From the NCBI GenBank assembly GCA_907163375.1, contig CAJQUW010014723.1, positions 186,001 to 250,000 on the forward strand: a stretch of DNA of 64,000 nucleotides. Direction: 5' to 3'. Shown piece after piece: positions 8,389 through 20,096 of the stretch. Positions within the stretch are counted from its first letter, which is position 1. Each line of letters begins with the position of its first letter. This DNA is from Prostheceraeus crozeri. Taxonomy: Eukaryota; Platyhelminthes; Polycladida; Euryleptidae. The notes under the pieces are model-generated. The model was not told where the DNA came from, did no database searches, and saw only the letters and a program-made list of their open reading frames with translations. The position numbers and the translations under genes were made by a program.

Positions 8389-11160
8389 TTAAAATGCGCA
8401 CTGCGATGTCAGCTGCCTGGCTGAGAAATATCCAAACTTGACTAGAAAATTGTTATGACCGGTTAGGATTTTCTCAGTACATGCCTTCATTTTAGACTTA
8501 CAATATCCTCTGCTGCTCATCACAAAAAGTGTCATATTAATTCGTTTAATTAGATCTTCAAGATGTGAGCAGATGCGACAATAACGTAAAACCTGGCCGG
8601 CAAATACATTAATTCCCATGTTATAAGGTATTGCACTGTCTGGAAATGTCAACAGAACAACAGGGAAATCAAAATCTTCCACTTTATGATATATTGAGGT
8701 TCGAAGACCGTCACTACTAGATTGGAGTCTCACATCGAGGTAAACAACTGCTTTGTCATTGACTCCGTTTCTATCTGCAAGAAGCTCCATTGGGTAAATT
8801 TTCGGAATTAAGGTATTGAAATGCTTGTAATTTATTACGCATATATCGTCTATATATCTCGAAGTGTTTGACAATAATTTAGCTAGTCCAAACTTTTTAT
8901 TTTTAACCAATTGTTTCATAAAAGCAAATTCGCAATTTAACAGAAACAAGTCGGCAAGTAAAGGACTGCAATTCCCTCCCATTGGTACTCCTCGAATTTG
9001 TCTGAACACGTAACCGGAAAAAGAAATGTAGACTTCAGACACTATAAAATCAATAGCCTTCTTAAAAGAGTCCACGTCATAACAAGAATACCCCTTATAT
9101 TTGATTTTGGAGAAAAACGACTTCTCATATCCTACACACAAGTATCTACGATTAGTGGAATTGAATGTGAGATCAAGGATGGAAAAAATATTATTCTTGA
9201 TAGCACCTTGATCTAAGTTTGTATAAAGAGTAGAGAAGTCAAAAACTTGCATAGAGTGGACGTTCACGTTAGAAATATTCCTCAAAAAATCTTGAGTCGA
9301 GGCTACACTCCAAAAATAAGAATAACCAGTATTACTCCTGATTGACTCACAGTATCTATGGAAATTTTCTCTTATCACTTTCAGACCTTTGTTGATATTC
9401 ACCGATAACTTTTTAGTTGTACAATTTCTGGCTCCGGCAATGAATCTAAACTTATAAGGATTTTTATGCAATTTTGGAATCCAGAAAAGTTTTGGTAGTT
9501 TAAGGTCCTTGTCACTAACATTAATATTAAAGTTTGATTTCATATCTTTAACGTGTTTAGTAAGGACTTCCTTATCAGAAATAAGCTCAGGTTTATAAGT
9601 TGCATTGCCTACTGCAGTGGAAGAATCTATGTCAAAACCAAGCTCGTCCATCAGGATTTTGAGATAGAACTTTTTACATATGAAACTAAAGTTGTTGGAT
9701 GCTTTATCGACAGGAACGACTATCAAGTTTTTATGGAGATCTTGCAACTCCATATCAACACAAACGTTGCTGCCATTATCTTTCCCACCCAACTTCTTAC
9801 AACGAAAGATGCGGTGCTTTACTAACATCATGACCCTGTTTTTCCAAATAGAGAAGTCATCAACTTTTAAGTGAAGGCGACTGGACACACGAGATATATG
9901 ATTATCTATGGAATCGCTGATCTCTTTTTGAATGGATTTCCATGATATTGACCTAGACAATCTGTGTTTAGTGCCATACGCGAATATAGCTCTGAGACCT
10001 GGATCATTTATTATATCTAAATTACCGGTAAAAACATGCCCATAAGGCTCATAAACAAAACTGGTCATCGAGTCACAGCTGCAATCGCTCTGTAAAATGC
10101 CAACAACTTCCTGAATTGTCAGGCTATTAAGAAACTTATTATAATTGAAGAATTTCAAACAAATAGGGTTATTAAGCTTATGGTACACTTTGGGAGGATA
10201 TAGATGTTTCGCTTTTTCTGGAACTAAAGCACAGACACTTTTATCATTAAATACAGAAGGTAAATGAAGTTTGTCAACTAAATGAGACTTGAAAGGAATC
10301 ACTATATGCGTTTTGTCTTCGGTAGAGCTATCCCTCTTGTTTCTATATAATTTACTATGAACATATGTTGTCAAAACGAAAGATAGGTCATTCGACTGAT
10401 CAAGAAGCCTAGAATACATAATTTTAAGCATGCTATCACTAATCGATTTCAAGCAATTATAGAAATGTCTTATTTTGTTGCTCTTCATCAACTCTTGAAG
10501 CTCCTTGAGAATATCCTCACAACTATTAGATGGAGGATATTTCTTTCTACCCGACTTCCTAAGGCCATGGCTTCTCTTACGTCTGCTAATAGGAGAACTA
10601 AAAAATGAAAATGAATTTGCAGTGTTCTGAGAGGCGCAACCTCCGCCTAACACTCTGTCATTCAAACCCAAAGGATGCAAGGTGTTCAGCGTTCTTATAT
10701 GAAAATCTTCCTTACTGTTAAGCTCGAAGGCAATTTCTGTATCAGATTTATTACGAACATCGACAAAGTCAATAATTTGTATACTTACATCATCCCAACT
10801 GTGATTAGAGCTATTAAAATGATTACTTAAATACGTATTGAGATGATTCTTTTGAACAGACTGCCGATGCCCATTAAGTCTACAATGTAATGGCTGTTTT
10901 GTCTGTCCAACATACTGGACCCCACATGATTGACATGTGATCAAATATATTACATGCCTACTCTTACACGAGAAACTACTAGGATAATTTAAAACGAACC
11001 GTCTGCCGGTACTAAAACTCTTAAAAGTAGTATTAGTGTCAAGAGATTTACAACATAGGCATCTTTTGCTGCCACAGACATCAACACTACTGACGCATGT
11101 GGAGGGCGCTATCCACTCCTTCGCATTAACGTCATACACTTTAGCTTGCATTATATCCAT
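8389..11160 (-). CDS. Naiad-type PLE protein, copy 3
   Basis: An intact 923-residue copy whose protein equals copy 1 wherever I compared them. It has neither the Ala102 nor the Trp767 change of copy 2, so it represents the array consensus. The frame is open from ATG at 11160 to the stop at 8389, with GIY-YIG, CxC, RT and YIDD all present. It sits 1.1 kb downstream (minus strand) of the copy 4 stop and 1.1 kb upstream of copy 2. Confidence 0.9.
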   Translation of the reverse strand: MDIMQAKVYDVNAKEWIAPSTCVSSVDVCGSKRCLCCKSLDTNTTFKSFSTGRRFVLNYPSSFSCKSRHVIYLITCQSCGVQYVGQTKQPLHCRLNGHRQSVQKNHLNTYLSNHFNSSNHSWDDVSIQIIDFVDVRNKSDTEIAFELNSKEDFHIRTLNTLHPLGLNDRVLGGGCASQNTANSFSFFSSPISRRKRSHGLRKSGRKKYPPSNSCEDILKELQELMKSNKIRHFYNCLKSISDSMLKIMYSRLLDQSNDLSFVLTTYVHSKLYRNKRDSSTEDKTHIVIPFKSHLVDKLHLPSVFNDKSVCALVPEKAKHLYPPKVYHKLNNPICLKFFNYNKFLNSLTIQEVVGILQSDCSCDSMTSFVYEPYGHVFTGNLDIINDPGLRAIFAYGTKHRLSRSISWKSIQKEISDSIDNHISRVSSRLHLKVDDFSIWKNRVMMLVKHRIFRCKKLGGKDNGSNVCVDMELQDLHKNLIVVPVDKASNNFSFICKKFYLKILMDELGFDIDSSTAVGNATYKPELISDKEVLTKHVKDMKSNFNINVSDKDLKLPKLFWIPKLHKNPYKFRFIAGARNCTTKKLSVNINKGLKVIRENFHRYCESIRSNTGYSYFWSVASTQDFLRNISNVNVHSMQVFDFSTLYTNLDQGAIKNNIFSILDLTFNSTNRRYLCVGYEKSFFSKIKYKGYSCYDVDSFKKAIDFIVSEVYISFSGYVFRQIRGVPMGGNCSPLLADLFLLNCEFAFMKQLVKNKKFGLAKLLSNTSRYIDDICVINYKHFNTLIPKIYPMELLADRNGVNDKAVVYLDVRLQSSSDGLRTSIYHKVEDFDFPVVLLTFPDSAIPYNMGINVFAGQVLRYCRICSHLEDLIKRINMTLFVMSSRGYCKSKMKACTEKILTGHNNFLVKFGYFSARQLTSQCAF

Positions 11161-12259
11161 ATTTCAAATGCCAGGACCCCATACTAAGCAAGGAATCCTT
11201 TCAGAGGTTGGACTTTAGATCCTTGCTATCTAATTGGTACTTAGACCTAACACAACTACCGATGTCATTAATAAACCGCTATAAGAATGTGAGGCTTTCG
11301 CCTGCCAGCAGAGGTCCAGTAGCGGGGTCATAAACCACCAGCATCTGCAGACTTACTGTGTTAGCAATTGAAGCTGGGACATTCCCATAACGATGTCTAC
11401 ATGTTTCATAATTTTAATAAACTTATAGTTAATAAGACTTAAGGTTTGTCCTTAAGAGGACAGGTGGTGCGTTCCCACCGGCAGACATTAAACGTTCAAG
11501 GCGCGTCAAACTTTTGACTATCCTAGGACTACATTTTAGAGCCAAACTTGACGAGATCGGTGTGGAGGACCTTCCCACTAGTCCATTTTTCACTCAGCGC
11601 TTCTAAAGCGGGGCTGGACCTTACCCCTAATGGTCCTCTGACTTGTGATCCTCGACAAATGCATGAATGCATGAAGGTCTTTAAGCACAAAGACTTGACG
11701 GATCTGATTGCGTGCCGGGCGGACCTACCCGGGGGTCCATAACATAGCGCTATACGGGCTGGACTTCACCCTTAAGTGTACGAGATCGTACAAGGCCGCT
11801 TAACAAGTGATCTCCTTGGTCAAAGTTTCAGGCTCGATTGATTAGGAACTTATATATAAATAGACACTTAGTAATCACCATGTCAACCCCATGGAGACCA
11901 GTAACCGACACAGTCCATTCATCACACTAGGGTAGTTAGCGATAAAAAAAAAAAGAACAAACGTTAAAACAAATAAAACAATAGCCAGTCGTCAGCAGGT
12001 ACCCGCCTGGTTGCGTTTCGGCCCCTCTACCTGAACGCTCAAGCCCAGGCGGGCGGGGCCCCGCATAAACTTATATGCGGCTGGCATTCTAAAATCAATA
12101 CAGTAATGATATGTGTAATAATAAGTAATACTGATAGTAATAGTAAAAACAAAAACAAAACAACCGCAAAAGACGGATACATCCAAAACAAACTAAAATA
12201 TATGTGTGAAATACTGAAATGGTATAACCAATAAAAAAAAAAATGTTTAGAAAACAGTG

Positions 12260-15058
12260 TTAATTATATTTTTTTTTTTTTTTTTTTTTAAATGCGCACT
12301 GCGATGTCAGCTGCCTGGCTGAGAAATATCCAAACTTGACTAGAAAATTGTTATGACCGGTTAGGATTTTCTCAGTACATGCCTTCATTTTAGACTTACA
12401 ATATCCTCTGCTGCTCATCACAAAAAGTGTCATATTAATTCGTTTAATTAGATCTTCAAGATGTGAGCAGATGCGACAATAACGTAAAACCTGGCCGGCA
12501 AATACATTAATTCCCATGTTATAAGGTATTGCACTGTCTGGAAATGTCAACAGAACAACAGGGAAATCAAAATCTTCCACTTTATGATATATTGAGGTTC
12601 GAAGACCGTCACTACTAGATTGGAGTCTCACATCGAGGTAAACAACTGCTTTGTCATTGACTCCGTTTCTATCTGCAAGAAGCTCCATTGGGTAAATTTT
12701 CGGAATTAAGGTATTGAAATGCTTGTAATTTATTACGCATATATCGTCTATATATCTCGAAGTGTTTGACAATAATTTAGCTAGTCCAAACTTTTTATTT
12801 TTAACCAATTGTTTCATAAAAGCAAATTCGCAATTTAACAGAAACAAGTCGGCAAGTAAAGGACTGCAATTCCCTCCCATTGGTACTCCTCGAATTTGTC
12901 TGAACACGTAACCGGAAAAAGAAATGTAGACTTCAGACACTATAAAATCAATAGCCTTCTTAAAAGAGTCCACGTCATAACAAGAATACCCCTTATATTT
13001 GATTTTGGAGAAAAACGACTTCTCATATCCTACACACAAGTATCTACGATTAGTGGAATTGAATGTGAGATCAAGGATGGAAAAAATATTATTCTTGATA
13101 GCACCTTGATCTAAGTTTGTATAAAGAGTAGAGAAGTCAAAAACTTGCATAGAGTGGACGTTCACGTTAGAAATATTCCTCAAAAAATCTTGAGTCGAGG
13201 CTACACTCCAAAAATAAGAATAACCAGTATTACTCCTGATTGACTCACAGTATCTATGGAAATTTTCTCTTATCACTTTCAGACCTTTGTTGATATTCAC
13301 CGATAACTTTTTAGTTGTACAATTTCTGGCTCCGGCAATGAATCTAAACTTATAAGGATTTTTATGCAATTTTGGAATCCAGAAAAGTTTTGGTAGTTTA
13401 AGGTCCTTGTCACTAACATTAATATTAAAGTTTGATTTCATATCTTTAACGTGTTTAGTAAGGACTTCCTTATCAGAAATAAGCTCAGGTTTATAAGTTG
13501 CATTGCCTACTGCAGTGGAAGAATCTATGTCAAAACCAAGCTCGTCCATCAGGATTTTGAGATAGAACTTTTTACATATGAAACTAAAGTTGTTGGATGC
13601 TTTATCGACAGGAACGACTATCAAGTTTTTATGGAGATCTTGCAACTCCATATCAACACAAACGTTGCTGCCATTATCTTTCCCACCCAACTTCTTACAA
13701 CGAAAGATGCGGTGCTTTACTAACATCATGACCCTGTTTTTCCAAATAGAGAAGTCATCAACTTTTAAGTGAAGGCGACTGGACACACGAGATATATGAT
13801 TATCTATGGAATCGCTGATCTCTTTTTGAATGGATTTCCATGATATTGACCTAGACAATCTGTGTTTAGTGCCATACGCGAATATAGCTCTGAGACCTGG
13901 ATCATTTATTATATCTAAATTACCGGTAAAAACATGCCCATAAGGCTCATAAACAAAACTGGTCATCGAGTCACAGCTGCAATCGCTCTGTAAAATGCCA
14001 ACAACTTCCTGAATTGTCAGGCTATTAAGAAACTTATTATAATTGAAGAATTTCAAACAAATAGGGTTATTAAGCTTATGGTACACTTTGGGAGGATATA
14101 GATGTTTCGCTTTTTCTGGAACTAAAGCACAGACACTTTTATCATTAAATACAGAAGGTAAATGAAGTTTGTCAACTAAATGAGACTTGAAAGGAATCAC
14201 TATATGCGTTTTGTCTTCGGTAGAGCTATCCCTCTTGTTTCTATATAATTTACTATGAACATATGTTGTCAAAACGAAAGATAGGTCATTCGACTGATCA
14301 AGAAGCCTAGAATACATAATTTTAAGCATGCTATCACTAATCGATTTCAAGCAATTATAGAAATGTCTTATTTTGTTGCTCTTCATCAACTCTTGAAGCT
14401 CCTTGAGAATATCCTCACAACTATTAGATGGAGGATATTTCTTTCTACCCGACTTCCTAAGGCCATGGCTTCTCTTACGTCTGCTAATAGGAGAACTAAA
14501 AAATGAAAATGAATTTGCAGTGTTCTGAGAGGCGCAACCTCCGCCTAACACTCTGTCATTCAAACCCAAAGGATGCAAGGTGTTCAGCGTTCTTATATGA
14601 AAATCTTCCTTACTGTTAAGCTCGAAGGCAATTTCTGTATCAGATTTATTACGAACATCGACAAAGTCAATAATTTGTATACTTACATCATCCCAACTGT
14701 GATTAGAGCTATTAAAATGATTACTTAAATACGTATTGAGATGATTCTTTTGAACAGACTGCCGATGCCCATTAAGTCTACAATGTAATGGCTGTTTTGT
14801 CTGTCCAACATACTGGACCCCACATGATTGACATGTGATCAAATATATTACATGCCTACTCTTACACGAGAAACTACTAGGATAATTTAAAACGAACCGT
14901 CTGCCGGTACTAAAACTCTTAAAAGTAGTATTAGTGTCAAGAGATTTACAACATAGGCATCTTTTGCTGCCACAGACATCAACACTACTGACGCATGTGG
15001 AGGGCGCTATCCACTCCTTCGCATTAACGTCATACACTTTAGCTTGCATTATATCCAT
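12260..15058 (-). CDS. Naiad-type PLE protein, copy 4 (lysine-extended C-terminus)
   Basis: The catalytic part is identical to the consensus copies. The C-terminus differs: the usual stop after SQCAF is missing because the adjoining A-rich tract (minus strand) lost its attttttaa segment. The frame therefore runs on into the A-run and adds a lysine tail before stopping in the AT-rich DNA, giving 932 residues instead of 923. This also makes the unit 7 bp shorter than its neighbours. A slippage or sequencing error at the homopolymer would give the same picture. Confidence 0.87.
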   Translation of the reverse strand: MDIMQAKVYDVNAKEWIAPSTCVSSVDVCGSKRCLCCKSLDTNTTFKSFSTGRRFVLNYPSSFSCKSRHVIYLITCQSCGVQYVGQTKQPLHCRLNGHRQSVQKNHLNTYLSNHFNSSNHSWDDVSIQIIDFVDVRNKSDTEIAFELNSKEDFHIRTLNTLHPLGLNDRVLGGGCASQNTANSFSFFSSPISRRKRSHGLRKSGRKKYPPSNSCEDILKELQELMKSNKIRHFYNCLKSISDSMLKIMYSRLLDQSNDLSFVLTTYVHSKLYRNKRDSSTEDKTHIVIPFKSHLVDKLHLPSVFNDKSVCALVPEKAKHLYPPKVYHKLNNPICLKFFNYNKFLNSLTIQEVVGILQSDCSCDSMTSFVYEPYGHVFTGNLDIINDPGLRAIFAYGTKHRLSRSISWKSIQKEISDSIDNHISRVSSRLHLKVDDFSIWKNRVMMLVKHRIFRCKKLGGKDNGSNVCVDMELQDLHKNLIVVPVDKASNNFSFICKKFYLKILMDELGFDIDSSTAVGNATYKPELISDKEVLTKHVKDMKSNFNINVSDKDLKLPKLFWIPKLHKNPYKFRFIAGARNCTTKKLSVNINKGLKVIRENFHRYCESIRSNTGYSYFWSVASTQDFLRNISNVNVHSMQVFDFSTLYTNLDQGAIKNNIFSILDLTFNSTNRRYLCVGYEKSFFSKIKYKGYSCYDVDSFKKAIDFIVSEVYISFSGYVFRQIRGVPMGGNCSPLLADLFLLNCEFAFMKQLVKNKKFGLAKLLSNTSRYIDDICVINYKHFNTLIPKIYPMELLADRNGVNDKAVVYLDVRLQSSSDGLRTSIYHKVEDFDFPVVLLTFPDSAIPYNMGINVFAGQVLRYCRICSHLEDLIKRINMTLFVMSSRGYCKSKMKACTEKILTGHNNFLVKFGYFSARQLTSQCAFKKKKKKKYN

Positions 15059-16190
15059 ATTTCAAATGCCAGGACCCCATACTAAGCAAGGAATCCTTTC
15101 AGAGGTTGGACTTTAGATCCTTGCTATCTAATTGGTACTTAGACCTAACACAACTACCGATGTCATTAATAAACCGCTATAAGAATGTGAGGCTTTCGCC
15201 TGCCAGCAGAGGTCCAGTAGCGGGGTCATAAACCACCAGCATCTGCAGACTTACTGTGTTAGCAATTGAAGCTGGGACATTCCCATAACGATGTCTACAT
15301 GTTTCATAATTTTAATAAACTTATAGTTAATAAGACTTAAGGTTTGTCCTTAAGAGGACAGGTGGTGCGTTCCCACCGGCAGACATTAAACGTTCAAGGC
15401 GCGTCAAACTTTTGACTATCCTAGGACTACATTTTAGAGCCAAACTTGACGAGATCGGTGTGGAGGACCTTCCCACTAGTCCATTTTTCACTCAGCGCTT
15501 CTAAAGCGGGGCTGGACCTTACCCCTAATGGTCCTCTGACTTGTGATCCTCGACAAATGCATGAATGCATGAAGGTCTTTAAGCACAAAGACTTGACGGA
15601 TCTGATTGCGTGCCGGGCGGACCTACCCGGGGGTCCATAACATAGCGCTATACGGGCTGGACTTCACCCTTAAGTGTACGAGATCGTACAAGGCCGCTTA
15701 ACAAGTGATCTCCTTGGTCAAAGTTTCAGGCTCGATTGATTAGGAACTTATATATAAATAGACACTTAGTAATCACCATGTCAACCCCATGGAGACCAGT
15801 AACCGACACAGTCCATTCATCACACTAGGGTAGTTAGCGATAAAAAAAAAAGAACAAACGTTAAAACAAATAAAACAATAGCCAGTCGTCAGCAGGTACC
15901 CGCCTGGTTGCGTTTCGGCCCCTCTACCTGAACGCTCAAGCCCAGGCGGGCGGGGCCCCGCATAAACTTATATGCGGCTGGCATTCTAAAATCAATACAG
16001 TAATGATATGTGTAATAATAAGTAATACTGATAGTAATAGTAAAAACAAAAACAAAACAACCGCAAAAGACGGATACATCCAAAACAAACTAAAATATAT
16101 GTGTGAAATACTGAAATGGTATAACCAATAAAAAAAAAAATGTTTAGAAAACAGTGTTAATTATATTTTTTTTTTTTTTTTTTTTATTTT

Positions 16191-18964
16191 TTAAAATGCG
16201 CACTGCGATGTCAGCTGCCTGGCTGAGAAATATCCAAACTTGACTAGAAAATTGTTATGACCGGTTAGGATTTTCTCAGTACATGCCTTCATTTTAGACT
16301 TACAATATCCTCTGCTGCTCATCACAAAAAGTGTCATATTAATTCGTTTAATTAGATCTTCAAGATGTGAGCAGATGCGACAATAACGTAAAACCTGGCC
16401 GGCAAATACATTAATTCCCATGTTATAAGGTATTGCACTGTCTGGAAATGTCAACAGAACAACAGGGAAATCAAAATCTTCCACTTTATGATATATTGAG
16501 GTTCGAAGACCGTCACTACTAGATTGGAGTCTCACATCGAGGTAAACAACTGCTTTGTCATTGACTCCGTTTCTATCTGCAAGAAGCTCCATTGGGTAAA
16601 TTTTCGGAATTAAGGTATTGAAATGCTTGTAATTTATTACGCATATATCGTCTATATATCTCGAAGTGTTTGACAATAATTTAGCTAGTCCAAACTTTTT
16701 ATTTTTAACCAATTGTTTCATAAAAGCAAATTCGCAATTTAACAGAAACAAGTCGGCAAGTAAAGGACTGCAATTCCCTCCCATTGGTACTCCTCGAATT
16801 TGTCTGAACACGTAACCGGAAAAAGAAATGTAGACTTCAGACACTATAAAATCAATAGCCTTCTTAAAAGAGTCCACGTCATAACAAGAATACCCCTTAT
16901 ATTTGATTTTGGAGAAAAACGACTTCTCATATCCTACACACAAGTATCTACGATTAGTGGAATTGAATGTGAGATCAAGGATGGAAAAAAAATATTATTC
17001 TTGATAGCACCTTGATCTAAGTTTGTATAAAGAGTAGAGAAGTCAAAAACTTGCATAGAGTGGACGTTCACGTTAGAAATATTCCTCAAAAAATCTTGAG
17101 TCGAGGCTACACTCCAAAAATAAGAATAACCAGTATTACTCCTGATTGACTCACAGTATCTATGGAAATTTTCTCTTATCACTTTCAGACCTTTGTTGAT
17201 ATTCACCGATAACTTTTTAGTTGTACAATTTCTGGCTCCGGCAATGAATCTAAACTTATAAGGATTTTTATGCAATTTTGGAATCCAGAAAAGTTTTGGT
17301 AGTTTAAGGTCCTTGTCACTAACATTAATATTAAAGTTTGATTTCATATCTTTAACGTGTTTAGTAAGGACTTCCTTATCAGAAATAAGCTCAGGTTTAT
17401 AAGTTGCATTGCCTACTGCAGTGGAAGAATCTATGTCAAAACCAAGCTCGTCCATCAGGATTTTGAGATAGAACTTTTTACATATGAAACTAAAGTTGTT
17501 GGATGCTTTATCGACAGGAACGACTATCAAGTTTTTATGGAGATCTTGCAACTCCATATCAACACAAACGTTGCTGCCATTATCTTTCCCACCCAACTTC
17601 TTACAACGAAAGATGCGGTGCTTTACTAACATCATGACCCTGTTTTTCCAAATAGAGAAGTCATCAACTTTTAAGTGAAGGCGACTGGACACACGAGATA
17701 TATGATTATCTATGGAATCGCTGATCTCTTTTTGAATGGATTTCCATGATATTGACCTAGACAATCTGTGTTTAGTGCCATACGCGAATATAGCTCTGAG
17801 ACCTGGATCATTTATTATATCTAAATTACCGGTAAAAACATGCCCATAAGGCTCATAAACAAAACTGGTCATCGAGTCACAGCTGCAATCGCTCTGTAAA
17901 ATGCCAACAACTTCCTGAATTGTCAGGCTATTAAGAAACTTATTATAATTGAAGAATTTCAAACAAATAGGGTTATTAAGCTTATGGTACACTTTGGGAG
18001 GATATAGATGTTTCGCTTTTTCTGGAACTAAAGCACAGACACTTTTATCATTAAATACAGAAGGTAAATGAAGTTTGTCAACTAAATGAGACTTGAAAGG
18101 AATCACTATATGCGTTTTGTCTTCGGTAGAGCTATCCCTCTTGTTTCTATATAATTTACTATGAACATATGTTGTCAAAACGAAAGATAGGTCATTCGAC
18201 TGATCAAGAAGCCTAGAATACATAATTTTAAGCATGCTATCACTAATCGATTTCAAGCAATTATAGAAATGTCTTATTTTGTTGCTCTTCATCAACTCTT
18301 GAAGCTCCTTGAGAATATCCTCACAACTATTAGATGGAGGATATTTCTTTCTACCCGACTTCCTAAGGCCATGGCTTCTCTTACGTCTGCTAATAGGAGA
18401 ACTAAAAAATGAAAATGAATTTGCAGTGTTCTGAGAGGCGCAACCTCCGCCTAACACTCTGTCATTCAAACCCAAAGGATGCAAGGTGTTCAGCGTTCTT
18501 ATATGAAAATCTTCCTTACTGTTAAGCTCGAAGGCAATTTCTGTATCAGATTTATTACGAACATCGACAAAGTCAATAATTTGTATACTTACATCATCCC
18601 AACTGTGATTAGAGCTATTAAAATGATTACTTAAATACGTATTGAGATGATTCTTTTGAACAGACTGCCGATGCCCATTAAGTCTACAATGTAATGGCTG
18701 TTTTGTCTGTCCAACATACTGGACCCCACATGATTGACATGTGATCAAATATATTACATGCCTACTCTTACACGAGAAACTACTAGGATAATTTAAAACG
18801 AACCGTCTGCCGGTACTAAAACTCTTAAAAGTAGTATTAGTGTCAAGAGATTTACAACATAGGCATCTTTTGCTGCCACAGACATCAACACTACTGACGC
18901 ATGTGGAGGGCGCTATCCACTCCTTCGCATTAACGTCATACACTTTAGCTTGCATTATATCCAT
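16191..18964 (-). pseudogene. Naiad-type PLE protein, copy 5 (frame interrupted)
   Basis: The unit is full length but its coding frame is split. From ATG at 18964 the frame runs 676 residues through endonuclease, CxC and the first RT motifs, then leaves the family frame near 16985. There the plus strand has eight A in a run where the other copies have six. The remaining RT part, including RGVPMGG and YIDD, is open in a second frame over 16191-16943. A two-base change in a homopolymer as the only difference could be real decay or a base-calling error. Confidence 0.85.
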
Positions 18965-20096
18965 ATTTCAAATGCCAGGACCCCATACTAAGCAAGGAAT
19001 CCTTTCAGAGGTTGGACTTTAGATCCTTGCTATCTAATTGGTACTTAGACCTAACACAACTACCGATGTCATTAATAAACCGCTATAAGAATGTGAGGCT
19101 TTCGCCTGCCAGCAGAGGTCCAGTAGCGGGGTCATAAACCACCAGCATCTGCAGACTTACTGTGTTAGCAATTGAAGCTGGGACATTCCCATAACGATGT
19201 CTACATGTTTCATAATTTTAATAAACTTATAGTTAATAAGACTTAAGGTTTGTCCTTAAGAGGACAGGTGGTGCGTTCCCACCGGCAGACATTAAACGTT
19301 CAAGGCGCGTCAAACTTTTGACTATCCTAGGACTACATTTTAGAGCCAAACTTGACGAGATCGGTGTGGAGGACCTTCCCACTAGTCCATTTTTCACTCA
19401 GCGCTTCTAAAGCGGGGCTGGACCTTACCCCTAATGGTCCTCTGACTTGTGATCCTCGACAAATGCATGAATGCATGAAGGTCTTTAAGCACAAAGACTT
19501 GACGGATCTGATTGCGTGCCGGGCGGACCTACCCGGGGGTCCATAACATAGCGCTATACGGGCTGGACTTCACCCTTAAGTGTACGAGATCGTACAAGGC
19601 CGCTTAACAAGTGATCTCCTTGGTCAAAGTTTCAGGCTCGATTGATTAGGAACTTATATATAAATAGACACTTAGTAATCACCATGTCAACCCCATGGAG
19701 ACCAGTAACCGACACAGTCCATTCATCACACTAGGGTAGTTAGCGATAAAAAAAAAAGAACAAACGTTAAAACAAATAAAACAATAGCCAGTCGTCAGCA
19801 GGTACCCGCCTGGTTGCGTTTCGGCCCCTCTACCTGAACGCTCAAGCCCAGGCGGGCGGGGCCCCGCATAAACTTATATGCGGCTGGCATTCTAAAATCA
19901 ATACAGTAATGATATGTGTAATAATAAGTAATACTGATAGTAATAGTAAAAACAAAAACAAAACAACCGCAAAAGACGGATACATCCAAAACAAACTAAA
20001 ATATATGTGTGAAATACTGAAATGGTATAACCAATAAAAAAAAAAATGTTTAGAAAACAGTGTTAATTATATTTTTTTTTTTTTTTTTTTTATTTT

